Origin: HXMU1420-2 sp040830545
GTDB taxonomy: Bacteria; Pseudomonadota; Alphaproteobacteria; Rhodobacterales; Rhodobacteraceae
DNA length: 41,881 nucleotides
Direction: 5' to 3'
Assembly: GCA_040830545.1 (NCBI GenBank)
Contig: JBFOMB010000053.1
Coordinates: 1-41,881 of the forward strand
Shown here: piece by piece, positions 16,501 through 23,947 of the stretch
How the letters are laid out: each line of letters starts with the position of its first letter
Numbering within the stretch: position 1 is the first letter of the stretch
Program-made: the position numbers and the translations under genes
The notes under the pieces: generated by a model
Databases searched by the model: none
The model's input: the letters and a program-made list of their open reading frames with translations, nothing else
What the model was told of the DNA's origin: nothing

Positions 16501-18365
16501 ACGCCGCGCTGCTGGCTTGCTGTGCCTGCCACCGTGACCGGACCGGGCAGGTCAGGCAGAATTCGCCCCAGATCGTCCAGCCCGGCGGTAAGGGTCAGAT
16601 CCGTCTGCCCCGTCTTGGCCGATCCGCGCGCGTTCAGCGTCAGTGCTTCGCCGTTCAGGTCCAGCGTACGAATGGTTAGACCACTAGGTCCACGCTCGGC
16701 ATCCAAGACCAGATCGGTCTGCCCTGCGATCAGCGGATCCACCATCTCTTGCCCGATCTTCAGATCGGTGCCGGTGCCCTCCAGTTTCACATCAAACACG
16801 CCACCCAGCGGATCACCCTTGCCGTTGATCTGCGCGGACAACTTTCCCGCCAGATCCTGCCCGGCGAGCACATCGAACCGGGACAGGTCGTCCAGTTCGG
16901 CGGTTGCCGTTCCATCCACGCTGAACCCGCTGCTGAGGCCCTGAATGGCGGCGTCCAACAACAGCCGATAGTCGCGTCCGCTGAGCAGGAACTGGGACAG
17001 ACGCAGGTTGTCACCCCGGCTGAGCACAAATTCACCGGCCAGGTTGACCGTATCGCCAACCCCTTTGCGCAATCCCGCGTCAGCAAAACCCAGGCCAAGC
17101 AGCCCGGCTTCTAGATTACCGGTTAGCGGGGTGGAAAGGTCTGGTTCGTAGCGGCCTCGTGCCGAGACCTCAGCGTTTCGCACTGTCACGTCCGGGCGCG
17201 ACAGGCCTTCAACCTGTAAATTCAACGTCCAATCTGCGCTTTTTGCCGCGTCGAACCGAAGCGCTGTGTTGAGGCCGAGTAACTGCGTGTCACCCCCGCC
17301 AAATGGTAGCACAACAGAGTTCCCGGCTGGGTCGGCCAGTGTGACGTCAAGATTGGCGCGCGTCGGCGCGGCCTTTGCATCCAGCGCTGCGTCCCCGTTC
17401 AGAATCAGCGCATCTGCCACCAACTCCAGCCGCGAGACATCCAACTGACCATCCGGTTCTCGCCGACCAGCCACGTGCAACCGTGTTTCCGCACCAAAGA
17501 ACGCATCAAATTCGTCGACCAGTAGTGGGCGCAGGTCACCGTTTACTTTGGCATCGAATATGATGGCCTGCGCGTCTTCCTCTCCCTCGCCGACAAGCGA
17601 TACGCGCCCCTCAACACGATCCACTCCATCAGTGGCAAGGTTCAAATCCGCCGTGAAATCGTCCAGCGGTCCGTTGCCCTTCACAGCCAGGGTCACAGGT
17701 GGTGCGTTAGGGATGCTGAGCACGTTGGAAATCAGCCCGCCCGCGTCCTCGTCAACCTGAAGGTCAATAGCCAACAGCCGTGTTTCATTGGCAAAGCTTG
17801 CGGTCAGTCCGATCCGGTCACCCACACGGTCCAGTCGGTCAATCGCCAGATTCGTATACAGCGCGCCATCTGCCAATGTCAGCCGCCCGTCCAGCGACAG
17901 GGCCGCCGCCAGGCCAACAACATCCTCGCCCAGTTCCACCCGCTCAACCGCCAGTTTGTCGATCAGGATCGACACGGGCAGTTCCGGCATGGCAAATGGC
18001 TGCGCCTCTGGAGCAGGCAGATCCGGGTCGGAGGAGGGCAGGGGTTGACGCAGCACCTCGATACTGTCGGCGGTCAGTTCGTTGACCGAAAATCGCCCGC
18101 GCACCAGCGCAACGCGGTTCCAGTCCAGCACAGCCCCGTTCAGCCGGAACCAGACACCATCGTCGTCGGATACCTCGATCTGTTCAATCGTCGCACGAGA
18201 GGATAGGGCACCGTCCAATCCCGTTACCTTGATCGTGCGGCTTTCGTTGGACAGCGTGTTTTCCAGCAGGCGCACCAGCGGCCCTCCGGGGTCATCATCC
18301 TGCGCGGCCAACGGCTGGGTCCACGCAACAATGGCGGCCAGAGAATATGCCAGATATCGCTTCAA
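13593..18365 (-). CDS. tamB: Translocation and assembly module protein TamB
   Basis: A 1590-residue protein of the TamB/AsmA-like superfamily. An N-terminal signal anchor (KRYLAYSLAAIVAWTQPLAA) is followed by a very long series of beta-strand repeats (segments such as LDLSRFSGLA, GQTDLTLTAG, DRVEGRVSLVGEG), forming the lipid-carrying groove between inner and outer membrane. The C-terminal TamB domain contains GQISLLRGGMTLFGRRLNLD, EEEALALLIFGTDFTNLSPF and the terminal NAGDSGIGLFFDREY. It works with TamA in outer-membrane protein assembly and lipid transport. The start is a TTG whose TTGA overlaps the tamA stop. No other start precedes the signal sequence, so the TTG is supported. Longer than E. 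coli TamB (about 1260), as is usual in this group. Confidence 0.93.
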   Translation of the reverse strand: MKRYLAYSLAAIVAWTQPLAAQDDDPGGPLVRLLENTLSNESRTIKVTGLDGALSSRATIEQIEVSDDDGVWFRLNGAVLDWNRVALVRGRFSVNELTADSIEVLRQPLPSSDPDLPAPEAQPFAMPELPVSILIDKLAVERVELGEDVVGLAAALSLDGRLTLADGALYTNLAIDRLDRVGDRIGLTASFANETRLLAIDLQVDEDAGGLISNVLSIPNAPPVTLAVKGNGPLDDFTADLNLATDGVDRVEGRVSLVGEGEEDAQAIIFDAKVNGDLRPLLVDEFDAFFGAETRLHVAGRREPDGQLDVSRLELVADALILNGDAALDAKAAPTRANLDVTLADPAGNSVVLPFGGGDTQLLGLNTALRFDAAKSADWTLNLQVEGLSRPDVTVRNAEVSARGRYEPDLSTPLTGNLEAGLLGLGFADAGLRKGVGDTVNLAGEFVLSRGDNLRLSQFLLSGRDYRLLLDAAIQGLSSGFSVDGTATAELDDLSRFDVLAGQDLAGKLSAQINGKGDPLGGVFDVKLEGTGTDLKIGQEMVDPLIAGQTDLVLDAERGPSGLTIRTLDLNGEALTLNARGSAKTGQTDLTLTAGLDDLGRILPDLPGPVTVAGTASQQRGVWTTDLDIDAPGGAKMRLDATVPQDLGDDLAFDLSLTEPAGGPVGRLAGIPGGPALALDAQGGGALTDFAADIALATEGTDRLSGRVTIREQSDPEPATAFHADVSGDASPFLAQQFHAFFGTDAQIDLTGLRYEDGRIDLTGLDVDTGALELDGTASLNAAGKPLRADIEGTLEPARGASSIRLPIPGDPVSLRQARVAINLDGVEGEAWTLSANVVGLDHPATQLSRLTLQGNGTLDSDGVFAASGTVRAGLQGLGLTDPALNAAVGSNLALDGTFILPGDDSLSLNGLSVKGQDMSATADLALTDMSDTSAFEASGEVRLTDLSRFSGLAKRPLTGKATVALNGTGALSDQSFDMVLTGLFQNITTGIKQADALLAGEYHLRADAASRADGVDLRSLILTGPSLKAKASGFASASAPDLQATVTVEDVSRILPTFSGPLRVDADVKQQGRDLTAQLEIDAPNSSYANAEARLSPEGAADVTFDARLDQLERIMPQFPGAMDASGRASRADGKWTLTAKADGPAGISAIIDGIYDELAGTMDATAKGSLQMAAANAFISPISVKGDAGFDLSINGQPSLEAVTGQVRLSGGAIAIPQIQNSVQNFGGTIALNGGSAGVDLRGNLRTGGSFTVNGPVQLSAPFNGDIGIRMQELIITDEVVYRSPVSGNLTLSGPLTGNARISGRIDVGETEIDIANAGGASSGAPIPDITHVGESSPVRTTRARAGLIETGSSGNGPAYGLDVLISVPRKMFVRGRGLDAELGGELYLRGTTANLAPSGQISLLRGGMTLFGRRLNLDRGLVTLQGSLQPYLEFAASSSTTDGSATLEISGQLDSLDINVTSDPELPEEEALALLIFGTDFTNLSPFKVAQIATGLLTLRGGGNFVSDAGREATGADSVSLAQDGGGLASLGLGGYISDEVYTDVAVNAAGDTELNINLDVTDNLTIKGTVDNAGDSGIGLFFDREY

Positions 18366-20197
18366 AACGCCTGCCCGATCCCGAAATAGAACTGCAACCC
18401 GTCCGACGTGGTCCCGTCCACCGGCAGCGCCAGGTCCAGCCGCAGGGCACCGATACCGCCGACATCATAGCGCACGCCCAGCCCCGCGCCAGAATGGCTG
18501 GGCGAATTTTCGTCGATGAATTCCTGCGCGTCCACAGCGCCCCAGTCAAAGAAACCGACCAGAGAAAGCTTGTCAGTTACGCGACCGCGCACCTCAGTGG
18601 AAATGCCCACAAAGGAGCGTCCACCTGCCACGCCGGGGCCGATTGGAATTCCTAGCGATTGGTAAGGATGACCGCGCACCGTACCTGCGCCGCCGGAATA
18701 GAACAAAAGGTCGGGGGAGATGGATTGAATACTTGCTCCCAAAACCGTGCCCAATTGCAACCGGCTGGCCAACACGACCCGGCTGTCAGCACCAAATCCA
18801 AGATACGCGCGCCCGTCGATCAGCGTGTGAATGCCTGAAGATGTTCCGTTGAAACCGACAAACGGGGTTGCGTCCCAATTCAGATAGTAACCTTGCGTGG
18901 CATTGGTCGCGTTGTCCCGTTTGTCGCGACGATATCGGGACGGCACGGACAGGAAGTAGAATTTGCGCCCTTGGCCGAACACGTCGTCTGAAATGTTGTA
19001 GTTCGCCGCAAAGGCGGTTTCGAAATACGTATCTTTGGTGATTTGACGCCGCCAGCCTACACCCACCTGAGACCGGAACAGGCGATAGTGATCTTCGTCC
19101 CGCAATTCGACGTCCAGCAGGTAGAACAGATCGTTGTCCGCGCCGAAAAAGGCTGGCCGGTCGAGCCTCAGGAGCAACCGCCCGTCGATATCGCTGGTCC
19201 CGCCGATGTTTCGAATGCGGCTATCAAAGGTCAGCCGCTCGGCCCCGCCAAACACGTTGCGGTGCACCCATTTGAACGACAGTTCCAACCCTTGCGTCGA
19301 CGAGATCTCGCCGCCGAATTGCAGGCGGCGGGGTTTCGCGTCTACGACGGCTATGTCGAAATCCAATGTGCCGTCCGGCTTGGGTTTATCCGCCTCGGTC
19401 AGGGACACAGAGCTGAACGCGCCTGTACGCCGCAGACGGCTGGCGGACCGCCGCGCGGCCTCTGGGCTGAACTGCTCGCCGGTCGGGAATCCGGCGATCC
19501 GTTGGATTGCCTCTTCGCGCACAGTGGAAGGCGTCGAAACCGTGGCAACACCGAAATCCAGCGCTGGGCCGGGGTCGACGCTGATACGGGCGTCCAGCAG
19601 CGCCTCCTTGTGCCGCGCGGTGATCTTCTGATCCGCGATGCGGGCCTTTGCATGGCCTGTGTCCCGCCACCCACTGACAGCGGCCACGGCTGTGGATTGC
19701 AACACACCAGTCGGCGCAGGTGCTCCGCTGCGAAAATCCTCTGGCAGTTTCGTGTCGCGTGCCACTGGCGCGATTTCTGCTACGCCAAACCGAAAGGGAC
19801 GGCCTGGTTCGATCTGGATCGTGACACGATTGATGCGGGAGGGCGTTTCCAGCGGATTGATGTTCGCTGCCTCGCGCCCGTCCACGCGGATGCGAATGAC
19901 CGGGCTGTAATAGGCCGAGTCATACAATATGCTGATCAGCCCACGATAATCGCTGCGCGCTGCCGCAAGAATTTCCTGCGGCGTGTCCAGCCCGCGTGCG
20001 TTTGCTGACAGGGTAAGAGACGCGGCCTTTAGTTTGTCGAGAAGGTCATCGGGCGCACCGGGTGCGGTCAGAGAGGTTTCAAGCGCACTGGCCTGTTGCC
20101 CAAGCGAAAGACAAACCACCAATCCTAACGCCCAATGACGCGCCAAACGGCCCCAAGGGCCGGACAATTCAGGTCGGCGTGTTGCGATGCGTTCCAT
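18362..20197 (-). CDS. tamA: Outer-membrane translocation protein TamA (Omp85 family)
   Basis: A 611-residue Omp85-family protein. A signal peptide (LARHWALGLVVCLSLGQQAS, cleaved near SALE) is followed by POTRA domains (about 40-280, including YSPVIRIRVDG and EEAIQRIAGFPTGEQFSPEA) and a C-terminal beta-barrel with the conserved lid-lock region GTVRGHPYQSLG, FVGISTEVRGRV, and a final strand ending in Phe (YFGIGQAF), the BAM recognition signal. It is the outer-membrane partner of TamB. The ATG at 20197 follows AGGGGGGT; an upstream in-frame ATG at 20221 has no ribosome site, and the open frame beyond is non-coding. Confidence 0.93.
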   Translation of the reverse strand: MERIATRRPELSGPWGRLARHWALGLVVCLSLGQQASALETSLTAPGAPDDLLDKLKAASLTLSANARGLDTPQEILAAARSDYRGLISILYDSAYYSPVIRIRVDGREAANINPLETPSRINRVTIQIEPGRPFRFGVAEIAPVARDTKLPEDFRSGAPAPTGVLQSTAVAAVSGWRDTGHAKARIADQKITARHKEALLDARISVDPGPALDFGVATVSTPSTVREEAIQRIAGFPTGEQFSPEAARRSASRLRRTGAFSSVSLTEADKPKPDGTLDFDIAVVDAKPRRLQFGGEISSTQGLELSFKWVHRNVFGGAERLTFDSRIRNIGGTSDIDGRLLLRLDRPAFFGADNDLFYLLDVELRDEDHYRLFRSQVGVGWRRQITKDTYFETAFAANYNISDDVFGQGRKFYFLSVPSRYRRDKRDNATNATQGYYLNWDATPFVGFNGTSSGIHTLIDGRAYLGFGADSRVVLASRLQLGTVLGASIQSISPDLLFYSGGAGTVRGHPYQSLGIPIGPGVAGGRSFVGISTEVRGRVTDKLSLVGFFDWGAVDAQEFIDENSPSHSGAGLGVRYDVGGIGALRLDLALPVDGTTSDGLQFYFGIGQAF

Positions 20198-20667
20198 CGC
20201 TGGTGACCCCCCTGGGTGCATCAAGACACTGGTACTGAATACACGGATCGGAATAACTGCTCTTAATCGGGCAGAGTGACGCGACATGTTGCCTGTATCA
20301 AGCCCGTTAAACACCAAATGCGCGACTAAATGGCAGAAGTCCACAGGATTTTGGACAGTCCCTGTGGGCATTCCCAGCCTCGGGTGCAAAGTTACCTGAT
20401 CCCTCGCCACACCAAGCGTTCTCTTGCCGAGCCGTTCATGACCTGCTTGTGACCAAAGAACAGGCGGTCTATCCCCCGGTCTTGCGGCGGAATTCAACCT
20501 TTCCACAACTTATTGAGGACTCCCCCAAAATAGGGGGTTGCCAGATAGAGTCTAACGCCGCACCATATCTAGTACGGGCACGGGGGATCGCCCCGGTCTG
20601 TAGAGCAGACAGCTAGCGATTGGGGCGCTCTTCAGACCCCTCCGCTAGAGAGCAGTGAGGTGGCGTC
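20198..20667. other. Divergent intergenic region tamA/ybjN
   Basis: These 470 bases hold no gene I can support. The left 300 bases look featureless. The right part has a CCCCC/GGGGG stem at 20522-20537 with AAAATA loop (GACTC and GAGTC also pair outside it) and then the three-hairpin leader described separately. No sigma-70 promoter with both elements was convincing. Confidence 0.5.
20581..20648 (+). ncRNA. Candidate structured leader of ybjN: three consecutive hairpins
   Basis: Hairpin 1 is CGGGG/CCCCG with GATCG loop (20581-20595). Hairpin 2 follows with no gap: GTCTG/CAGAC with TAGAG loop (20596-20610). Hairpin 3 is CTAGCG (20613-20618) pairing with CGCTAG (20643-20648), with an inner GGGG/CCCC stem (20622-20625 and 20637-20640). 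The last stem ends eight bases before the GAGGT ribosome binding site at 20657-20661. I know no described RNA family of this shape. It could be a regulatory 5-prime leader or a small RNA. Confidence 0.4.
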
Positions 20668-21168
20668 ATGGCCCTTTCCGAGCACTTTCTGGAAGAAGAA
20701 ATTCACCCCATCGACATCGTGGAGCACATCGCGGCGCATCACGATTGGGATTTTGACCGATTGGGTGACGATCAGATCGCAATGGCTGTCGAAGGTCAGT
20801 GGCGAACTTATTCCATAACGCTTGCCTGGTCTGGATATGACGAAACCCTGCGCATGGTGTGCACCTTTGAAATGGAGCCGCCGGAGGATCAACTGCCGGG
20901 ACTCTATGAACTGCTGAATCAGATGAACGATCAGTGCTGGGCCGGGGCGTTTACCTATTGGGCCGAGCAAAAGCTGATGGTTTACCGCTACGGGCTGGTT
21001 TTGGCCGGTGGTCAGGTGGCCAGCGCGGAACAGATCGACACCATGATCAACGCTGCGGTGCTGAGCGCCGAGCGGTATTACCCCGCCATTCAATTGCAGG
21101 TCTGGGGCGGGCGCACACCGACCCAGGCGCTGGAAGCGGCCATTGCAGAGGCGTATGGCCGGGCGTAA
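20668..21168 (+). CDS. YbjN domain-containing protein
   Basis: A 166-residue YbjN-family protein (type III secretion chaperone-like fold). It begins HFLEEEIHPIDIVEHIAAHH and contains WDFDRLGDDQIAMAVEGQWR, LRMVCTFEMEPPEDQLPGLY, LLNQMNDQCWAGAFTYWAEQ and YYPAIQLQVWGGRTPTQAL. Function in this group is not established; E. coli YbjN affects motility, stress and biofilm genes. In Rhodobacterales it commonly precedes proC as here. ATG follows GAGGT at 20657-20661. Confidence 0.85.
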   Translation: MALSEHFLEEEIHPIDIVEHIAAHHDWDFDRLGDDQIAMAVEGQWRTYSITLAWSGYDETLRMVCTFEMEPPEDQLPGLYELLNQMNDQCWAGAFTYWAEQKLMVYRYGLVLAGGQVASAEQIDTMINAAVLSAERYYPAIQLQVWGGRTPTQALEAAIAEAYGRA

Positions 21169-21203
21169 ACACAGGTCCTGAACCGACAGGGGAAGGGGCC
21201 ATC

Positions 21204-22019
21204 ATGAATATGGATGAGGTTGCGAACCGCGGTCTGGCATTGCTGGGCTGCGGTAAAATGGGGTCGGCCATGCTGAAGGGCTGGCTGACAGGTGGGCTGC
21301 CGCCCGGATCGGTCTGGGTGCAGGATCCGTTTCCGTCGGATTGGGTAACCGCGCAAGGCGTCCATGTGAACGAGGGCCTACCACAGGGCTGCGCCATTGC
21401 CCTGATCGCCGTGAAACCGCAAATGATGGCCGAAGCGCTGCCAGCGCTGAGGGCGATGGGAGGGGGAGAGACGCTGTTTGTTTCCGTCGCCGCCGGGACG
21501 CCCATTTCCTACTATGAGGATGTATTGGGGGCGACGTCACCTGTGATCCGGGCCATGCCGAATACGCCGGCCGCGATTGGCCGGGGCATTTCCGCGCTGG
21601 TCGGGAATGGCGCGGCAACAACGGCGCACATGGACCTAGCGGAAACCCTGTTGGCTGCTGTGGGGCAAACGGTGCGGTTGGACAGCGAGGCGCAGATGGA
21701 CGCGGTGACTGGCGTCAGCGGTTCTGGCCCGGCCTATGTCTTCCATCTGATCGAAACGCTCGCCGCTGCGGGGGAGTCGGAGGGGCTGGCCCCGGACCTC
21801 GCCATGCAATTGGCGAAAGCAACCGTGGCCGGGGCGGGGGCACTGGCCGAAGAGGCGGAAGAAGACCCGGCGCAATTGCGTGTCAACGTCACCAGCCCCA
21901 ATGGCACGACACAGGCGGCGTTGGAGGTTTTGATGGACGAGCAGGACGGCTTCCCCACGCTGCTGAACCGCGCAGTCGCCGCCGCAACGAACCGGTCCAA
22001 GGAGCTGTCCCGTGGCTGA
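21204..22019 (+). CDS. proC: Pyrroline-5-carboxylate reductase
   Basis: A 271-residue ProC, which reduces pyrroline-5-carboxylate to proline with NAD(P)H. The N-terminal dinucleotide fold is LALLGCGKMGSAMLKGWLTG. It also has LIAVKPQMMAEALPAL, PVIRAMPNTPAAIGRGISAL, the catalytic-domain signature AVTGVSGSGPAYVFHLIETL and the C-terminal TSPNGTTQAALEVL helix. The start is the ATG at 21204 behind GGGGAAGGGG. The stop is overlapped by the GTG start of csaA by eight bases. Confidence 0.95.
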   Translation: MNMDEVANRGLALLGCGKMGSAMLKGWLTGGLPPGSVWVQDPFPSDWVTAQGVHVNEGLPQGCAIALIAVKPQMMAEALPALRAMGGGETLFVSVAAGTPISYYEDVLGATSPVIRAMPNTPAAIGRGISALVGNGAATTAHMDLAETLLAAVGQTVRLDSEAQMDAVTGVSGSGPAYVFHLIETLAAAGESEGLAPDLAMQLAKATVAGAGALAEEAEEDPAQLRVNVTSPNGTTQAALEVLMDEQDGFPTLLNRAVAAATNRSKELSRG

Positions 22020-22350
22020 GATCACTTTCGACGACTTCATGAAGGTCGACATCCGCGCGGGTGAGGTGGTGCGCGCAGAGCCCTACCCAGAGGCGCGCAA
22101 GCCAGCGATCAAGTTGTGGATCGATTTCGGGCCGGAGATTGGGGAAAAACGCAGCTCTGCCCAGATCACGGCGCACTACGCGGCTGAGACACTTGTCGGG
22201 AAGAAAGTCATGGCTGTGGTCAACTTCCCGCCCCGCCAGATCGGTAAATTCATGTCCGAGGTGCTGGTTCTGGGTGTGTCGGATGAAGACGGTGGCATTG
22301 TCCTGCTCAGCCCCGATCACCCGGTCCCCAATGGTGGGCGGATGCACTGA
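22012..22350 (+). CDS. csaA: tRNA-binding protein CsaA (chaperone-like)
   Basis: A 112-residue single OB-fold tRNA-binding domain protein: TFDDFMKVDIRAGEVVRAEP, ARKPAIKLWIDFG, KRSSAQITAHY, VVNFPPRQIGKFMSEVLVLG and HPVPNGGRMH. This is the CsaA family, proposed to help protein export or folding and able to bind tRNA. It starts with GTG, inside the proC gene, so translation is coupled to proC. A strong terminator follows. Confidence 0.93.
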   Translation: MAEITFDDFMKVDIRAGEVVRAEPYPEARKPAIKLWIDFGPEIGEKRSSAQITAHYAAETLVGKKVMAVVNFPPRQIGKFMSEVLVLGVSDEDGGIVLLSPDHPVPNGGRMH

Positions 22351-22356
22351 GCGAAA

Positions 22357-22381
22357 TAGGGTGCGTATGAAACGCACCCTA
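22357..22381. terminator. Ten-base-pair stem-loop between convergent csaA and SRPBCC genes
   Basis: TAGGGTGCGT (22357-22366) pairs perfectly with ACGCACCCTA (22372-22381) around an ATGAA loop, seven bases after the csaA stop and 13 before the SRPBCC stop. On the minus strand the stem is followed by TTTCGC. It probably ends both transcripts. Confidence 0.7.
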
Positions 22382-22394
22382 CCGATAGCCGTGG

Positions 22395-22865
22395 TTAGGC
22401 GGCTCGTGCGATGACAACGCCGTCTTCGATATAGGCGCGATTGGCGTCGATCATTTTGCCCAGCAGTTTGCGAAACTGGCCTTTCATCATCGGCACCATC
22501 ATCCGCCCGAGCAGACCGAATTTCGGCACAAAATGCATGGCAAACTGCAACTCGGTTCGGTTCTGGCCGAGATCACGCATCGAAATCTCGGCACGGGCGG
22601 ATTTCAGCGGCATTGTCCCGTTGTAGATGTCCACCACCATCCGGCGTTCCGGGACATAGTCGACGATGCGTTCCTGGATGTAGTTCTTGCCATCTTCCAG
22701 ATCGCATTGACGCGTTGCGCCCAACCCCGTGGCCTGCGTCTCGTCCAGCAGGAAGGACCGTTTCAGGTTCGGATTGAACTTGTCGATATTCGCATAGTCG
22801 TCCCAGGCGCGCCACACGTCGGCGACCGGTGCGTTGATTTCGGTTTTTAGTGTCACGTTGGGCAT
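22395..22865 (-). CDS. SRPBCC (START-like) family protein
   Basis: A 156-residue protein with the helix-grip fold of polyketide cyclase/START proteins: NVTLKTEINAPVADVWRAWD, QERIVDYVPERRMVVDIYNG, MPLKSARAEISMRDLG and a long C-terminal helix GQFRKLLGKMIDANRAYIED. The fold binds hydrophobic ligands; the ligand here is unknown. The ATG at 22865 follows AGGAGG. It lies 14 bases downstream of the dehalogenase-like gene, so the two form an operon. Confidence 0.85.
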   Translation of the reverse strand: MPNVTLKTEINAPVADVWRAWDDYANIDKFNPNLKRSFLLDETQATGLGATRQCDLEDGKNYIQERIVDYVPERRMVVDIYNGTMPLKSARAEISMRDLGQNRTELQFAMHFVPKFGLLGRMMVPMMKGQFRKLLGKMIDANRAYIEDGVVIARAA

Positions 22866-22879
22866 ATTTGATCCTCCTG

Positions 22880-23833
22880 TCAGATGGTTTTTAGCCAATC
22901 GGCCAGCCCCCGGCCGATTTCAGTGGGGTAGTCTTCCTGAATGAAATGCGCCCCGGGTCCGAGGTGGATGGTTGTTAGGTTCGGCACGTTGGCCTTCATC
23001 CACTCCGCCGCGTCGGGCGGGACCAGCGCACCGGGGGTCACGTGGAACAGCAGCTTGGGCAATTCGCTGGTGGTCAGGAAATCCGCGATCCGGTGCGTCA
23101 GGTCGGTGGTATACGCAGGCTCACCCCCAATCGGGACCTGACGTGGCCATTCCAGCAGCGGTGCACGGCTGGCAGCATCGGGGTAGTAGCGGTTGTAAGC
23201 GGACAACACGTCGTCCGACAGCGGCGTGCCGACGGCGATTTTGCCCAGCACCTCGTTGATGAACATGTTGTCTTCCAGGATCATCTTTTCGCCGATACCG
23301 GGCGTGCGCCATGCCTTGAACATGTCACCAAACGGGCCCATCGCCTCGTAGCTCGGGAAAGGCATGACCGGTGGCGCGATGGTTTCCATATATGCAATGG
23401 CGCGCACCCGGTCCGGGTTCTGCATAGCCCAGTCGAAGCCGAGCGCACCGCCCCAGTCATGCAGCACAAGCGTCGCGTTTTGCAGGTCTAGCGCGTCCAG
23501 CAGCCCGTGCAAATGTGCCGCGTGATCCTGATAGGTGTAATCAAGCGCCGGTTTCGCACTGTCCCCCATCCCGATCATGTCAGCGGCAATTGCCCGGTGG
23601 GTTGGCGTCACCGCTGGAACGATCCCGCGCCACAGGTAGCTGGATGTGGGGTTGCCGTGGAAAAACACGACAGGATCACCTGCGCCTTCGTCTACATAGG
23701 CCATGTCGTGGCCCAGAACCTTCATGGTTTTCTTGGCGAACGGTTCTGCCGGTGCGACCCCGGACCATGCGGGCAGCGGCAGGGTGATTGCAGCCAGCGC
23801 GGTGGTGGTTTTCATGAATTCTCTGCGATTCAT
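22880..23833 (-). CDS. Haloalkane dehalogenase-like alpha/beta hydrolase with export signal
   Basis: A 317-residue alpha/beta hydrolase. The N terminus MNRREFMKTTTALAAITLPL looks like a Tat-type signal (R-R-E-F then hydrophobic core and AWSGVAPA), so the protein is likely exported. The haloalkane dehalogenase pattern is complete: H59-G60-N61 with the halide-binding Asn, nucleophile D126 in LHDWGGA, the following halide-binding W127, catalytic acid E150 in AYMET (position used by subfamily II enzymes such as LinB and DhaA) and H296 in GPGAHFIQED. Hydrolytic dehalogenation is inferred; related hydrolases can lack the activity. Divergent from a LysR gene. Confidence 0.85.
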   Translation of the reverse strand: MNRREFMKTTTALAAITLPLPAWSGVAPAEPFAKKTMKVLGHDMAYVDEGAGDPVVFFHGNPTSSYLWRGIVPAVTPTHRAIAADMIGMGDSAKPALDYTYQDHAAHLHGLLDALDLQNATLVLHDWGGALGFDWAMQNPDRVRAIAYMETIAPPVMPFPSYEAMGPFGDMFKAWRTPGIGEKMILEDNMFINEVLGKIAVGTPLSDDVLSAYNRYYPDAASRAPLLEWPRQVPIGGEPAYTTDLTHRIADFLTTSELPKLLFHVTPGALVPPDAAEWMKANVPNLTTIHLGPGAHFIQEDYPTEIGRGLADWLKTI

Positions 23834-23879
23834 CTTTGGCTCCTCTCTGTATGAGAGGGAGATATGTGTATCGAAAATA

Positions 23880-23920
23880 GCATTGAATGCCGCAAAACGT
23901 GACGGTGTGGATTGAATGTG
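23880..23920. promoter_or_regulatory. Candidate LysR binding region: palindrome and repeat half-site
   Basis: GCATTGAATGC at 23880-23890 is a perfect palindrome around one central base. The core ATTGAATG recurs at 23911-23918, 29 bases on, about three helical turns. Both lie between the divergent dehalogenase (23833) and LysR (23948) starts. This fits LysR sites that are bound in two places on one face of the DNA. Confidence 0.45.
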
Positions 23921-23947
23921 TTACACGTCGCGCAGGAGGTTGTGCGC

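Noticed and set aside
13815..17760. Many long plus-strand frames opposite tamB
   Set aside because: Antisense open frames caused by high GC and the repetitive codons of TamB; none has a ribosome site with a recognisable product.
20500..20515. TTCCACAACTTATTG as a DnaA box or origin
   Set aside because: Only a loose match to TTATCCACA and no other boxes or origin genes nearby.
20538..20571. TTGCCA and TATCTA as a promoter for ybjN
   Set aside because: Spacing of 22 bases is too long and the -10 match is poor.
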